Shown piece by piece: positions 1 through 8,563 of a DNA stretch of 64,000 bases; the stretch's first letter is position 1; each line of letters begins with the position of its first letter. The stretch comes from Massilia antarctica (lineage in GTDB: Bacteria; Pseudomonadota; Gammaproteobacteria; Burkholderiales; Burkholderiaceae_D), in assembly GCF_015689335.1 (NCBI RefSeq), contig NZ_CP065053.1:5022001-5086000 (forward strand), read 5' to 3'. A program made the translations under genes and the position numbers. The notes under the pieces were generated by a model. The model was not told the DNA's origin, did not search any database, and worked only from the letters and a program-made list of their open reading frames with translations.

Positions 1-1
1 G

Positions 2-493
2 CTGCTCGAAGCGCTCATCGCGCGCTCCGGCATTGGACTGGCCGATGGTTTCTATACGCCGCAGGAAGCCGATGCCGTCACGCGCGAGGTGTTCGGCGTC
101 GACAGCGCGCTGGTGGAAGACGGGACGTATTTCGCGATCGAGGATGGCGGCACCGTGGTGGCCTGCGGCGGCTGGAGCCGGCGCGCCACCGATTTCGGCG
201 GCGACGGCGCCAAGCATGGCAACGACCGCCTGCTCGACCCGGCCAGCGAGCCGGCGCGCATCCGCGCATTCTTCGTCGAGCCGGCGATGGCGCGGCGCGG
301 CCTTGGCAGCATGCTGCTGCGGCACTGCGTGGAGGCGGCCGCGCAGGCGGGTTTCCGTTCGCTGGAACTGGTGTCGACCATGCCGGGCGAGCCGCTGTAC
401 CAGGCCCACGGCTTCGTGGCGATCGAGCCGATCGCGCTGCCGCTGCCCGGTGGGGTGGTGATCCGGCTGACCCGCATGGGGCGCAGCCTGTAG
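2..493 (+). CDS. GNAT family N-acetyltransferase (5' end outside window)
   Basis: The reading frame is open from base 2, so the start lies upstream of the window and the GTG at 89 is internal. The visible 163 residues contain the acetyl-CoA binding signature of the GNAT fold: a hydrophobic strand FFVEPAMA followed by RRGLGSMLL, the R/Q-x-x-G-x-G/A loop that holds the pyrophosphate. A second conserved stretch, LYQAHGF, matches the C-terminal Y-x-x-x-G-F segment. Members transfer an acetyl group to an amine, but the substrate cannot be read from sequence. The gene converges on serB with only four bases between the stop codons, so there is no room for a separate terminator. Confidence 0.85.
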   Translation: MLEALIARSGIGLADGFYTPQEADAVTREVFGVDSALVEDGTYFAIEDGGTVVACGGWSRRATDFGGDGAKHGNDRLLDPASEPARIRAFFVEPAMARRGLGSMLLRHCVEAAAQAGFRSLELVSTMPGEPLYQAHGFVAIEPIALPLPGGVVIRLTRMGRSL

Positions 494-497
494 CGCT

Positions 498-1349
498 TTA
501 CGCGAGGATGGCGAGCAGGCCGTCGAGGCCCGTGTAGTTCAGCGCCACGTCGGCCTGCTCGCGCACCACGGGCTTGGCGCGGAACGCCACCGACAGGCCG
601 GCGATGCTCATCATGCGCAGGTCGTTGGCACCATCGCCCATGATGATCGCCTGCGAGGTATCGATGCCCATGTCGGCGCACACGCGTTCGACCGTGCGCT
701 TCTTTTCCTCGGCGTCGACGATCCCGCCCAGCACGCGCCCGGTCAGCTTGCCGTCCATGATTTCGAGCACGTTCGCATGCGTGTAATCGAGCCCCAGGCG
801 CGTTTTCAGGCGTTCGGTGAAGAAGGTGAACCCGCCCGACACCAGCAGGGTGCGCAGGCCGGCCGCGCGCACTTGCGCCAGCATCGCCTCGCCCCCCATC
901 GAGATGGCGAGACGCTCCTCATACACCCTTTCAAGGGCCGAGGCGTCCAGGCCCGCCAGCAGCGCCACCCTCCGGGTCAGGCTCTCGGCAAACTCCAGTT
1001 CACCGCGCATGGCCGCCTCGGTAATCGCCGCCACCTGGGGTTTGAGGCCCTGCATGTCGGCGATTTCGTCGATGCATTCGATGGTGATCAGGGTCGAGTC
1101 CATGTCCATCGCCACCAGCTTGAAGTCGGCCAGGGTGCGCCCCGGCGCGATGAAGGTGGCGTCGATGCGGGCCGCGCCGGCGGCCGCCTCGATGGTCTGT
1201 TTGAGGGCCTCGGAGAAGTCGACTTGTTCGCAGCGGATGGCGCCTGCGCCCAGCTCCCTCACGCGCGCGGGATCGGCCAGCGCGCCGATGCGGCGCAGGG
1301 TGTCGATGGTCGTGTCGGGGCCTTGCAGCACCAGGTTCATGGTCGTCAT
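498..1349 (-). CDS. serB: Phosphoserine phosphatase SerB
   Basis: The 283-residue protein should remove phosphate from L-phosphoserine, the last step of serine synthesis from 3-phosphoglycerate, in the cytoplasm. It has an N-terminal regulatory region (about residues 1-72) and a HAD-type catalytic domain with the nucleophile motif MDMDSTL (D82 and D84), a lysine-containing motif III region, and the Mg-binding GDGANDL motif near residue 240. Length fits the SerB family. It lies 7 bp downstream of mfd on the same strand, so the two are probably co-transcribed, an arrangement unrelated to serine metabolism. The call is firm because both HAD motifs and the flanking residues fit SerB rather than a generic HAD enzyme. 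Confidence 0.96.
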   Translation of the reverse strand: MTTMNLVLQGPDTTIDTLRRIGALADPARVRELGAGAIRCEQVDFSEALKQTIEAAAGAARIDATFIAPGRTLADFKLVAMDMDSTLITIECIDEIADMQGLKPQVAAITEAAMRGELEFAESLTRRVALLAGLDASALERVYEERLAISMGGEAMLAQVRAAGLRTLLVSGGFTFFTERLKTRLGLDYTHANVLEIMDGKLTGRVLGGIVDAEEKKRTVERVCADMGIDTSQAIIMGDGANDLRMMSIAGLSVAFRAKPVVREQADVALNYTGLDGLLAILA

Positions 1350-1356
1350 GTTCGTT

Positions 1357-4300
1357 TTACGCTAACAGTTGTTTAATCGTTTGCTTGACCTGGGTGACCC
1401 GCGCCGCCAGGTCCGGCATGCTGGCGGTGATTTTCAGCTTGTCCTGGCCGGCCAGCTTGATGTGGCGGTTCTTCTGGATCAGGGTGATGATGCGCATCGA
1501 GTCGATCGGCGGATTGACCATGAATTGCAGGCTGGCCGCTTCGCCGTGGGCATCGATCTTGATGATGCCGACCGTTTTGGCCGCGATGCGCAGGCGGTGC
1601 GTTTCGATCAGGGCCTTGACCGGGTCGGGCAGCTTGCCGAAGCGGTCGATCAGCTCTTCCTGCATGTCGTCGATCTTTTCCTGCGCCGCGCAGTTGGCCA
1701 GCCGCTTGTAGATCGACAGGCGTTCGTGCACGTCGCCGCAGAAGTCGGCCGGCAGCAGCGCCGGGACATGCAGGTTGATTTCGGTGGTGGTGGCCAGCGG
1801 CGCGGCCAGGTCGGGCTCCTTGCCGGCCTTGAGCGAACGCACCGCCGCGTTGAGCATGTCGGAGTACAGCTGGAAGCCGATTTCGAGCATTTCGCCGGAC
1901 TGGTTCTCGCCCAGCACTTCGCCGGCGCCGCGGATTTCCAGGTCGTGCATCGCCAGGAAAAAGCCGCTGCCCAGTTCTTCCATCTGCTGGATTGCGTCCA
2001 GGCGGCGCTGCGCCTGCTTGGTCAGGCTGCTCACATCGGTGACCAGCAGGTAGGCGTAGGCTTGGTGGTGCGAACGGCCCACCCGCCCGCGCAGTTGGTG
2101 CAGCTGCGCCAAGCCGAATTTGTCGGCGCGGTGCATGATGATGGTGTTCGCGGTCGGCACGTCGATGCCGGTTTCGATGATGGTCGTGCACAGCAGGATG
2201 TTATAGCGCTGCGCCACGAAGTCGCGCATCACCTTTTCCAGGTCGCGCTCGTGCATCTGGCCGTGGGCGACGCCAATGCGCGCCTCCGGCAGCAGCTCGG
2301 TGAGCATGGCCATGCGGTTTTGAATGGTCTCGACCTCGTTGTGCAGGAAGTAGATCTGGCCGCCGCGTTTGAGTTCGCGCAGACACGCTTCGCGGATGAT
2401 CGAGCCGTCTTCGCTGCGCACGAACGTCTTGATCGCCAGGCGCTTTTGCGGCGCGGTGGCGATGATCGAAAAGTCGCGCAAGCCTTCCAGCGCCATGCCC
2501 AGGGTGCGCGGGATCGGGGTGGCGGTGAGCGTGAGCACGTCGACTTCGGCGCGCAGGGCTTTCAGCGCTTCCTTCTGGCGCACGCCGAAGCGGTGTTCTT
2601 CGTCGATGATGACCAGGCCAAGGCGGGTGAACTTCACGTCCGGCGAGAGCAGCTTGTGGGTGCCGATCACGATGTCGAGGGTGCCGTCGGCCATGCCCTT
2701 GATCGCGTTGTTGATCTCCTTGCCGGTGCGAAAGCGCGACAGTTCGGCGATGCGCACCGGCCAGTCGGCGAAGCGGTCGGCGAAGGTTTGCGCGTGCTGT
2801 TCGGCCAGCAGGGTGGTTGGCGCCAGGATCGCGACCTGCTTGCCGCCCATGACGGCGATGAAGGCCGCGCGCAGCGCCACCTCGGTCTTGCCGAAGCCGA
2901 CGTCGCCGCACACCAAGCGGTCCATCGGTTTGCCGGCGGTCATATCCTTGATGACGTTGTTGATCGCCTCGGCCTGGTCGGGCGTTTCCTCGAAGCCGAA
3001 GCTGTCGGCGAAGTTCTGGTAGTCGTGCGCCGAGTATTCGAAGGAGTGGCCCTGACGCAGAGCGCGCCGCGCGTACAGGTTAAGCAGTTCGGCGGCGGTG
3101 TCGCGCACCTGTTCGGCCGCCTTGCGCTTGGCTTTTTCCCACTGGCCCGAGCCGAGCGAATGCAGCGGCGCGTCTTCGGGCGAGGCACCCGAATAGCGCG
3201 AGATCACGTGCAGCTGCGAGACCGGCACATACAGCTTGGTGTCCTTGGCGTATTCGAGGTGCAGGAATTCGGTTTCGCCTTCGCCCAGGTCCATGCTGGT
3301 CAGGCCCATGTAGCGCCCGATGCCGTGGTTGATGTGCACGACCGGGTCGCCGATCTTCAGTTCCGACAGGTCGCGCACCATCGACTCGACCTGGGTGACG
3401 CCTTCCTGCTTCTTTTTTCCGGCGCGTCGGCCCGAACCCGCATACAGCTCGGTCTCGGTGATGAAAATCAGGTTCCCGGTGCCCGCTTCGGACAGCTCGA
3501 AGCCGGCCTGCAAGGGCGCCACACCCAGCGCCAGCCTGGCGTCCGACTGCACGAAGCCGGCGAAGCCTTCGACCGGCACCAGCGCCAGGTTGTATTCGTT
3601 GAAATACTGCTGCAAGGTTTCGCGGCGGCCGTTCGATTCGGCGCAGATCATCACGCGCGAGTCGTGTTGCTGGTTCTGCAGCAGGTAGGCGCGCAGATTG
3701 GTCAGCGGGTCGTCGATGCGGCGGTTCACCGCAATATTGGGAATCGGCGCCGACAGTTCGGACGCCTGCAGGTCGGCGTCTTTCGTGAGGACCCAGCGCC
3801 CGTACGATTTGGCCAGGGTGAAGAAGTTCTCGTCGCTGAGGAACAGTTCATCGGGCGCCAGGATCGGGCGGTCGCGGTCGGCCTTGAGGAAACGGTAGCG
3901 CGATTCGGTGTCGAGCCAGAAGCGCTTGATGGCGCCGTCGATGTCGCCCACCAGCGCCAGGCTGGCTTTCTCGGGCAAATAGTCGAACAGGGTCGCGGTC
4001 TGCTCGAAGAACAGCGGCAGGTAGTATTCGATACCGGCCGAGGCGATGCCGCTGCTGACATCTTTATAAACCACCGAGCGCGATGGATCGCCCTCGAAGC
4101 GTTCGCGCCAGCGGCTGCGGAAGGTGGTGCGGGCCGCTTCGTCCATCGGAAATTCGCGCCCCGGCAGCAGGCGCACTTCGCGCACCGGGTAGAGCGAGCG
4201 CTGGGTGTCGGCGTCGAAGGTGCGGATGGTTTCGATTTCGTCGCCGAACAGGTCGAGCCGGTAGGGCAGGGCGGAACCCATCGGGAACAGGTCGATCAGG

Positions 4301-4812
4301 CCCCCGCGCACCGAGTATTCGCCGGGCGACATGACCTGCGAATTGTGGGTGTAGCCGGCCAGGGTGAGCTGGGCTTTCAGGCGCGTTTCGTCGAGCTTTT
4401 CGCCCTGCTTGAAGAAGAAGGTGTAGGCCGCCAAAAACGAGGGCGGCGCCAGGCGCACCAGCGCCGTGGTGGCCGGCACGATCAGGACGTCGCACTGGCC
4501 GTTCTGGATTTCGTGCAGGGTGGCCAGGCGCTCGGACACCAGGTCCTGGTGCGGCGAGAAAGCGTCGTAGGGCAACGTTTCCCAGTCGGGCAGCAGGTGG
4601 CAGGCCAGCTTGCCGTCGGCGAACCAGGGGATTTCATCGAGCAGGCGCTGGCCGTCGCTGGCGTTGGCCACGATCACGGTCAGCATCTGCCTGGCCGATT
4701 TGAGTTCGAGCGCCGCCACCGCCAGCGCATACGAGTCCGATGATCCGTACAGGGTCGGCAAGGCGAAGCGGTTACCGGATTTCGGGAGTGATTTCTTTAA
4801 ATCGAAAGGCAT
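1357..4812 (-). CDS. mfd: Transcription-repair coupling factor Mfd
   Basis: At 1151 residues this is a full-length Mfd, the ATP-driven translocase that pushes RNA polymerase off DNA lesions and recruits UvrA. The N-terminal third is the UvrB-like module. The RNA polymerase interacting domain lies around residues 475-540 (VVHINHGIGRYMGL, then the LEYAKDTKLYVP segment). The superfamily 2 motor follows, with Walker A GDVGFGKTE near residue 637 and the DEEH box (IIDEEHRFG) about 100 residues later, then motif V/VI QLRGRVGRS. The C-terminal TRCF domain is intact. The ATG at 4812 is the natural start. serB follows directly. Confidence 0.98.
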   Translation of the reverse strand: MPFDLKKSLPKSGNRFALPTLYGSSDSYALAVAALELKSARQMLTVIVANASDGQRLLDEIPWFADGKLACHLLPDWETLPYDAFSPHQDLVSERLATLHEIQNGQCDVLIVPATTALVRLAPPSFLAAYTFFFKQGEKLDETRLKAQLTLAGYTHNSQVMSPGEYSVRGGLIDLFPMGSALPYRLDLFGDEIETIRTFDADTQRSLYPVREVRLLPGREFPMDEAARTTFRSRWRERFEGDPSRSVVYKDVSSGIASAGIEYYLPLFFEQTATLFDYLPEKASLALVGDIDGAIKRFWLDTESRYRFLKADRDRPILAPDELFLSDENFFTLAKSYGRWVLTKDADLQASELSAPIPNIAVNRRIDDPLTNLRAYLLQNQQHDSRVMICAESNGRRETLQQYFNEYNLALVPVEGFAGFVQSDARLALGVAPLQAGFELSEAGTGNLIFITETELYAGSGRRAGKKKQEGVTQVESMVRDLSELKIGDPVVHINHGIGRYMGLTSMDLGEGETEFLHLEYAKDTKLYVPVSQLHVISRYSGASPEDAPLHSLGSGQWEKAKRKAAEQVRDTAAELLNLYARRALRQGHSFEYSAHDYQNFADSFGFEETPDQAEAINNVIKDMTAGKPMDRLVCGDVGFGKTEVALRAAFIAVMGGKQVAILAPTTLLAEQHAQTFADRFADWPVRIAELSRFRTGKEINNAIKGMADGTLDIVIGTHKLLSPDVKFTRLGLVIIDEEHRFGVRQKEALKALRAEVDVLTLTATPIPRTLGMALEGLRDFSIIATAPQKRLAIKTFVRSEDGSIIREACLRELKRGGQIYFLHNEVETIQNRMAMLTELLPEARIGVAHGQMHERDLEKVMRDFVAQRYNILLCTTIIETGIDVPTANTIIMHRADKFGLAQLHQLRGRVGRSHHQAYAYLLVTDVSSLTKQAQRRLDAIQQMEELGSGFFLAMHDLEIRGAGEVLGENQSGEMLEIGFQLYSDMLNAAVRSLKAGKEPDLAAPLATTTEINLHVPALLPADFCGDVHERLSIYKRLANCAAQEKIDDMQEELIDRFGKLPDPVKALIETHRLRIAAKTVGIIKIDAHGEAASLQFMVNPPIDSMRIITLIQKNRHIKLAGQDKLKITASMPDLAARVTQVKQTIKQLLA

Positions 4813-4898
4813 GCGGGCGGCGGGCTGTGAGCGGGACGGGTAATTATAGCTGGATATCGATAACGGCGACTGCGCCCGGCCGGCGCCCCGCGGCAGGC

Positions 4899-5837
4899 CT
4901 ACGCCGGGCGCCGATTGGCGATTCCGAACGGCACATGCACCATCGGGATCGTCCCTCCGGGCGAGGATGTCAGGTGGGTCAGCTGGTCGTCGAAGAAAAT
5001 ATGCGGTTTGAAGATCGACAGCACGCGCGTCTTGTTCATGCCGCCCAAAAAGAAGGTTTCGCTGGCCGACACGCCCCAGCTTTTGAGGGTGGTCACCACG
5101 CGCTCGTGCGACGGCGCGTTGCGCGCCGTGATGATGGCAATGCGCAGCACCTTCTTGTAGCCCGGGTCGCGCTTTTGCGCACGGTCTTCCAGGCGCTGCA
5201 TCAAGGACAGCCTGCGGAACATCTTCGCCAGTGGGCCCGGCTGGTGCGGGACGGCCATGTGCAGGGTTTCGTGCGCGTGGAATTCATCGACGTCGTTATT
5301 GCGCTTGAAGATGGTCTCCGACTCGTCGTCGGCGATCACGCCGTCGAAATCGAAGGCCACGCGCAGTTCGATGTCGTCATCGTCGTCGACGATTTTCGAC
5401 GGCAGCACCAGGCCGGCCGGATAATTGGCCGCGACGGCGCTCTTGACGTCTTCCTCGTTCGCGCTCAGGAACAGCGCCGCGTTGAACGCCGGCAGATAGG
5501 TGTAGGGCGACTTGCCGGTGATGAAAGCGGCGCGCGAGATATCGAGTCCGTAGTGGGCGATCGAGCGCATCACGCGCAGCCCGGTTTCGGGCGAATTGCG
5601 CGAAAAGAGCACCACTTCCACCGGCTTATGGCGCGGGAATACCTTGTTGATGTTCAGGAAGCGCCGGATGAAGGGAAACGCCACGCCCTTGCCGAGTATG
5701 ACATCGAGGTTGCGCTCCTGGTATCTGCGGTATTCGTCCGGCCCGCTGTCCAGGTACACCTGGTGCGAGGCGGTCAGGTCGAACAGGGCGCTCGACGCTA
5801 CGCCGATCACCAGCTTGCCCTCAATCTCAAACGTCAT
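4899..5837 (-). CDS. 5'-nucleotidase, PF06189 type
   Basis: The 312-residue protein matches the cytosolic 5'-nucleotidase family that dephosphorylates nucleoside monophosphates. The HAD-like nucleophile motif FDFDGVIADDESE (D163, D165) sits mid-protein, followed by IITARNAP (threonine motif) and a late acidic motif IFFDDQLTHL. The N-terminal 150 residues carry the family's own region with VLFSRNSPETGLRV and FITGKSPYTYL. No signal peptide is present, so it is cytoplasmic. Its start overlaps the stop of the upstream HDOD gene by one base (TAATG), so translation is probably coupled. Natural substrate preference is unknown from sequence alone. Confidence 0.9.
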   Translation of the reverse strand: MTFEIEGKLVIGVASSALFDLTASHQVYLDSGPDEYRRYQERNLDVILGKGVAFPFIRRFLNINKVFPRHKPVEVVLFSRNSPETGLRVMRSIAHYGLDISRAAFITGKSPYTYLPAFNAALFLSANEEDVKSAVAANYPAGLVLPSKIVDDDDDIELRVAFDFDGVIADDESETIFKRNNDVDEFHAHETLHMAVPHQPGPLAKMFRRLSLMQRLEDRAQKRDPGYKKVLRIAIITARNAPSHERVVTTLKSWGVSASETFFLGGMNKTRVLSIFKPHIFFDDQLTHLTSSPGGTIPMVHVPFGIANRRPA

Positions 5838-6838
5838 TACTCATCCTCGTTCTGCAGTTCGTCGAAACAGGCCAGGCCGGCCGCGTCCAGCCCTTCGAGC
5901 ACGAACGGGTCGTCTGCCTCGAAGTGGGCCGAGTCGACCAGCATGCGCAGGCGGCTGATCATGTCGCCCAGGGCCAGCGCCTGCGACAGCGGTGTACCGT
6001 CCGGCTGGCCGGCCTGCTCGATGGCGCCGATCACTGTATCAGGAAAGTCCCAGGCCTTTGCGATGCGCACCGAGAGGGCGCGCGCCTGGGCGTGCAGGGC
6101 GATGATGAAGCCTTCCGACTGCGGCAGCGCCGGTTCGGTATTGACCTGGTCGAGCAGGCGGAAGCAGACGATCAGGCCCAGGTTGTACAGCAGGCCGGCG
6201 AAATACGCTTCGACCGGGTTGGCGCGCACGGCCGGCGCCAGCACACTGGCCGCCAGCGCACATTTTTCGCATTGGCGCCACAGCAGCGGGGTGGACAACT
6301 GCGAAAACGGCCCCGGCGTCATGCTGATGATGATCGGCAGCAGCGCGGCGCGCCCGACCAGCATGCGCAAGCCGTTCACCCCGAGCAGCATGGTGGCCCG
6401 TTCGACCGTGGTCACGGGGTCGCTGGTGTGATAGTGGGGGTGGTGGCAGGGCCGGTTCGCTTCGCGCAGGATTTCGGCCTCCAGTTCCTTGTCCTGCGAC
6501 AGCTGGCGCGCCAGGTCGGCGCCGGACACGGTACTGTCGCGCATGCTGCGCAACAGATGCGGAAACAGGGCGGGCATGCTGGGCGCGAGGGTGATTTCGC
6601 TCATCGGAAGCTGGCCCATGTAGGCCAAGTCGACAAGGATGATTTTTTCGTCACTCGACGCGCCGCTGTTTGGCGTGATGCCGGCCAGCCAGCGGTAGAA
6701 CAGCGCGTCGACCTGTTGCGCGTGCACGGGGTCGGGCGCGCGCACGCGCACAGGAGCGGGCACGGGTACGACGGGGGCGGGCGCAGGCTTGCTTTCTTCG
6801 CTGTCGCTGCCCAACAATCGATCTAGCCACCGTTTCAT
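5837..6838 (-). CDS. HDOD domain protein
   Basis: The 333-residue protein has a Pro/Val-rich stretch near the N-terminus (about residues 17-35) and then an HDOD domain over roughly residues 90-290. HDOD is a degenerate HD-phosphohydrolase fold found in bacterial signalling proteins. Recognisable segments are PALFPHLLRSMRD, the hydrophobic VNGLRMLVGRAALLPII and FAGLLYNLGLIV. The HD metal ligands are not clearly retained, so it is more likely a binding or scaffold protein than an enzyme. It is followed with one-base overlap by a 5'-nucleotidase gene, which hints at nucleotide signalling, but that link is inference. Confidence 0.85.
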   Translation of the reverse strand: MKRWLDRLLGSDSEESKPAPAPVVPVPAPVRVRAPDPVHAQQVDALFYRWLAGITPNSGASSDEKIILVDLAYMGQLPMSEITLAPSMPALFPHLLRSMRDSTVSGADLARQLSQDKELEAEILREANRPCHHPHYHTSDPVTTVERATMLLGVNGLRMLVGRAALLPIIISMTPGPFSQLSTPLLWRQCEKCALAASVLAPAVRANPVEAYFAGLLYNLGLIVCFRLLDQVNTEPALPQSEGFIIALHAQARALSVRIAKAWDFPDTVIGAIEQAGQPDGTPLSQALALGDMISRLRMLVDSAHFEADDPFVLEGLDAAGLACFDELQNEDE

Positions 6839-6982
6839 CGTATTTCTCTTTTTACCTGTACAAAGGCCCTCACCGGGATTTTAACCGATTACTCGGTAGA
6901 AACATCGGTGGAAATCGTCCGCCACATCGGAATTTTATTCCTTGGCGCCTGTCCAATACACCTTGAGCTGGAGGAGATGGTC

Positions 6983-7237
6983 ATGCGCGCCGAAAAGCGG
7001 GATAAATCTGCCTGGCGTGGTTTTTTCGATGGAATATCGAATATTTTGCCTGGAAAGCAAGTCGAAATCGAGGTCGATTCGCCGCGCATCGGCGCCCGGA
7101 TCGCATCGCGCTACGCGTCGCTGCCGGGGATTGTGGATGACGAGCGCAGCGAGATCCTGGAGATCAAGGCCGTTGGCGTCGAGCAAATCGTACGCTTGCG
7201 CGGCCCGCTCATGCTGCCGGCGTCAGGGCCCGCCTAG
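6983..7237 (+). CDS. DUF5335 family small protein
   Basis: A short cytoplasmic protein of 84 residues from the ATG at 6983. That start has a strong ribosome binding site (GGAGGA at 6970-6975, seven bases upstream), better than the ATG at 6977 or the upstream non-ATG codons. The order of elements (W-x-x-FFD near the N-terminus, PGKQVEIEV, LPGI, then VEQIVRLRGPLMLP at the C-terminus) fits DUF5335, whose function is unknown. The stop codon shares the palindrome CTAG (7234-7237) with the stop of the convergent PP2C gene, so the two coding regions overlap by four bases. Confidence 0.7.
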   Translation: MRAEKRDKSAWRGFFDGISNILPGKQVEIEVDSPRIGARIASRYASLPGIVDDERSEILEIKAVGVEQIVRLRGPLMLPASGPA

Positions 7238-8145
7238 TCGCACTGGAGCAGGACGGCCGTGACGTTATCGCGGCTGCCGTCCTGCAAGGCGGTGGCGATC
7301 AATTCCTTGCAGCACTCGCCCAGCCGTTCCACGCTGGCGCCGGCCAGCACGGCGGCGATGCGCTCGTCGGACGTGGCCCCGTACAGGCCGTCGCTGCACA
7401 GCAGATACAAATCGCCCGCTTGCACCGCCTCGATGCGCAGGTCCGGATGGGTATCGCACGAGGGACCGAGCGCTTGCAATAGCAGATTGCGCGGCGGCAA
7501 GTGTTCGGTCGCGCCCGCTTCGATGGCTTCCTGGTACATGGTCTGGTCGCGCGTGAGCTGGGTCAGGCGGCCGGCGCGGTAGCGGTACAGGCGGCTGTCG
7601 CCGACGTGAAACACCAGCAGCGGGCTGCCCGGCGCCGGCTGCCACAGGCCGGTGAGGGTGGTGCCCATGCCGCCGCCATCGCCGCGCCGGTTGGCGAGAT
7701 TAGTCTGGTACATGCGCTGATTGGCGAACTCGACCGCGTCGTGCAGGGTGACCATGGCGGCCAGGGCCGCTTCGCTGGCCATGCCGTCCGGATCGGTGCT
7801 GTCGGGGTCGAACGGGCTGGGACGGAAGTTGGCGGGCACCCCGTCGCCGTCGCCGTCGGCGCTGGCGTGCAGGAATTGGGCCAGCGAGGTGAGCGCGTCG
7901 GCGCTGGCGATCTCGCCCGATTCGTGTCCGCCCATGCCGTCGGCCACCGCCACCAGGCCGAGGGCGGTATCGATCAGGAAATTATCCTCGTTGGAGGGAC
8001 GGACGGTGCCGGTATCGGTCATGCCAAAAGCCGTACCGGCGGCGAGGCGGTGCGGTGTGGACGGTGAAAGTTGCTTCCAAAAATACAAGGCGGCTCCTGA
8101 AGGTGGACCGCCGCCGATGGTGGGCAGAGGTCGCATATCTGCCAT
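7234..8145 (-). CDS. PP2C-type serine/threonine phosphatase
   Basis: A 303-residue Stp1/PrpC-like phosphatase that should dephosphorylate Ser/Thr residues with two metal ions. All PP2C signatures are present in order: VRPSNEDNF (about residues 48-56), VADGMGGHESGE (67-78), MGTTLTGL, VGDSRLYRYR, SDGLYG and SRDNVTAVLL at the end. I chose the ATG at 8145 because the PP2C fold begins about 36 residues later; the same frame stays open for 128 codons upstream but has no recognisable domain there. No kinase gene is adjacent. Soluble, probably cytoplasmic. It converges on the DUF5335 gene with shared CTAG. Confidence 0.92.
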   Translation of the reverse strand: MADMRPLPTIGGGPPSGAALYFWKQLSPSTPHRLAAGTAFGMTDTGTVRPSNEDNFLIDTALGLVAVADGMGGHESGEIASADALTSLAQFLHASADGDGDGVPANFRPSPFDPDSTDPDGMASEAALAAMVTLHDAVEFANQRMYQTNLANRRGDGGGMGTTLTGLWQPAPGSPLLVFHVGDSRLYRYRAGRLTQLTRDQTMYQEAIEAGATEHLPPRNLLLQALGPSCDTHPDLRIEAVQAGDLYLLCSDGLYGATSDERIAAVLAGASVERLGECCKELIATALQDGSRDNVTAVLLQCD

Positions 8146-8563
8146 GCTAGCACGCAGGGTGGGCTTTGTCCGCCTTGCCAGGGGAAAAACCTCGGCCCGG
8201 GCTGGTGGGGAAGGGGCGATGCGCGACGCACAGCTTGTTGCAAAAAGGCGAAGTTCTCGGAAGGCCGGGGCGAGGGAGTAGCAGATCGGTCCGAATTGCG
8301 CGGTCGGGCGGCGCCAATCGGCCAGGTCGGCTCCCGGAACAAACGCGTTATCCCTTGCCCGTTCATCGAAGCGTCCTTCTTCGTCTTCGTGTTGCATGCC
8401 GGTGAGTGACTTCTGGCTGACAAGGTGATGGTAGCGGGATACATCCGGTTCGGTCGATGCCGCAGCTTCGTCGAGCGTATAGTGGTCGCGGGCCTCGGCA
8501 AGGAACTGCAAGTCGTGATCGTACTGCACCCGCTTCCAGCCCTGAAGAGGGGCGAAGGCGGAT
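8146..8563 (-). other. Gene-poor gap with open frame upstream of PP2C
   Basis: 418 bases between the PP2C start and the stop of the HAMP-MFS gene. The PP2C frame continues open to 8529 and its translation (a charged stretch followed by a Pro/Arg/Ala-rich one) resembles no domain I know. It may be untranslated leader, an unusual N-terminal extension, or remains of a decayed gene. No hairpin or promoter stands out. Confidence 0.4.

Noticed and set aside
1369..4743. A 1124-codon open frame on the plus strand opposite mfd
   Set aside because: It is a GC-skew shadow: mfd on the minus strand has every Mfd motif, while the opposite frame has none and an abnormal amino acid composition.
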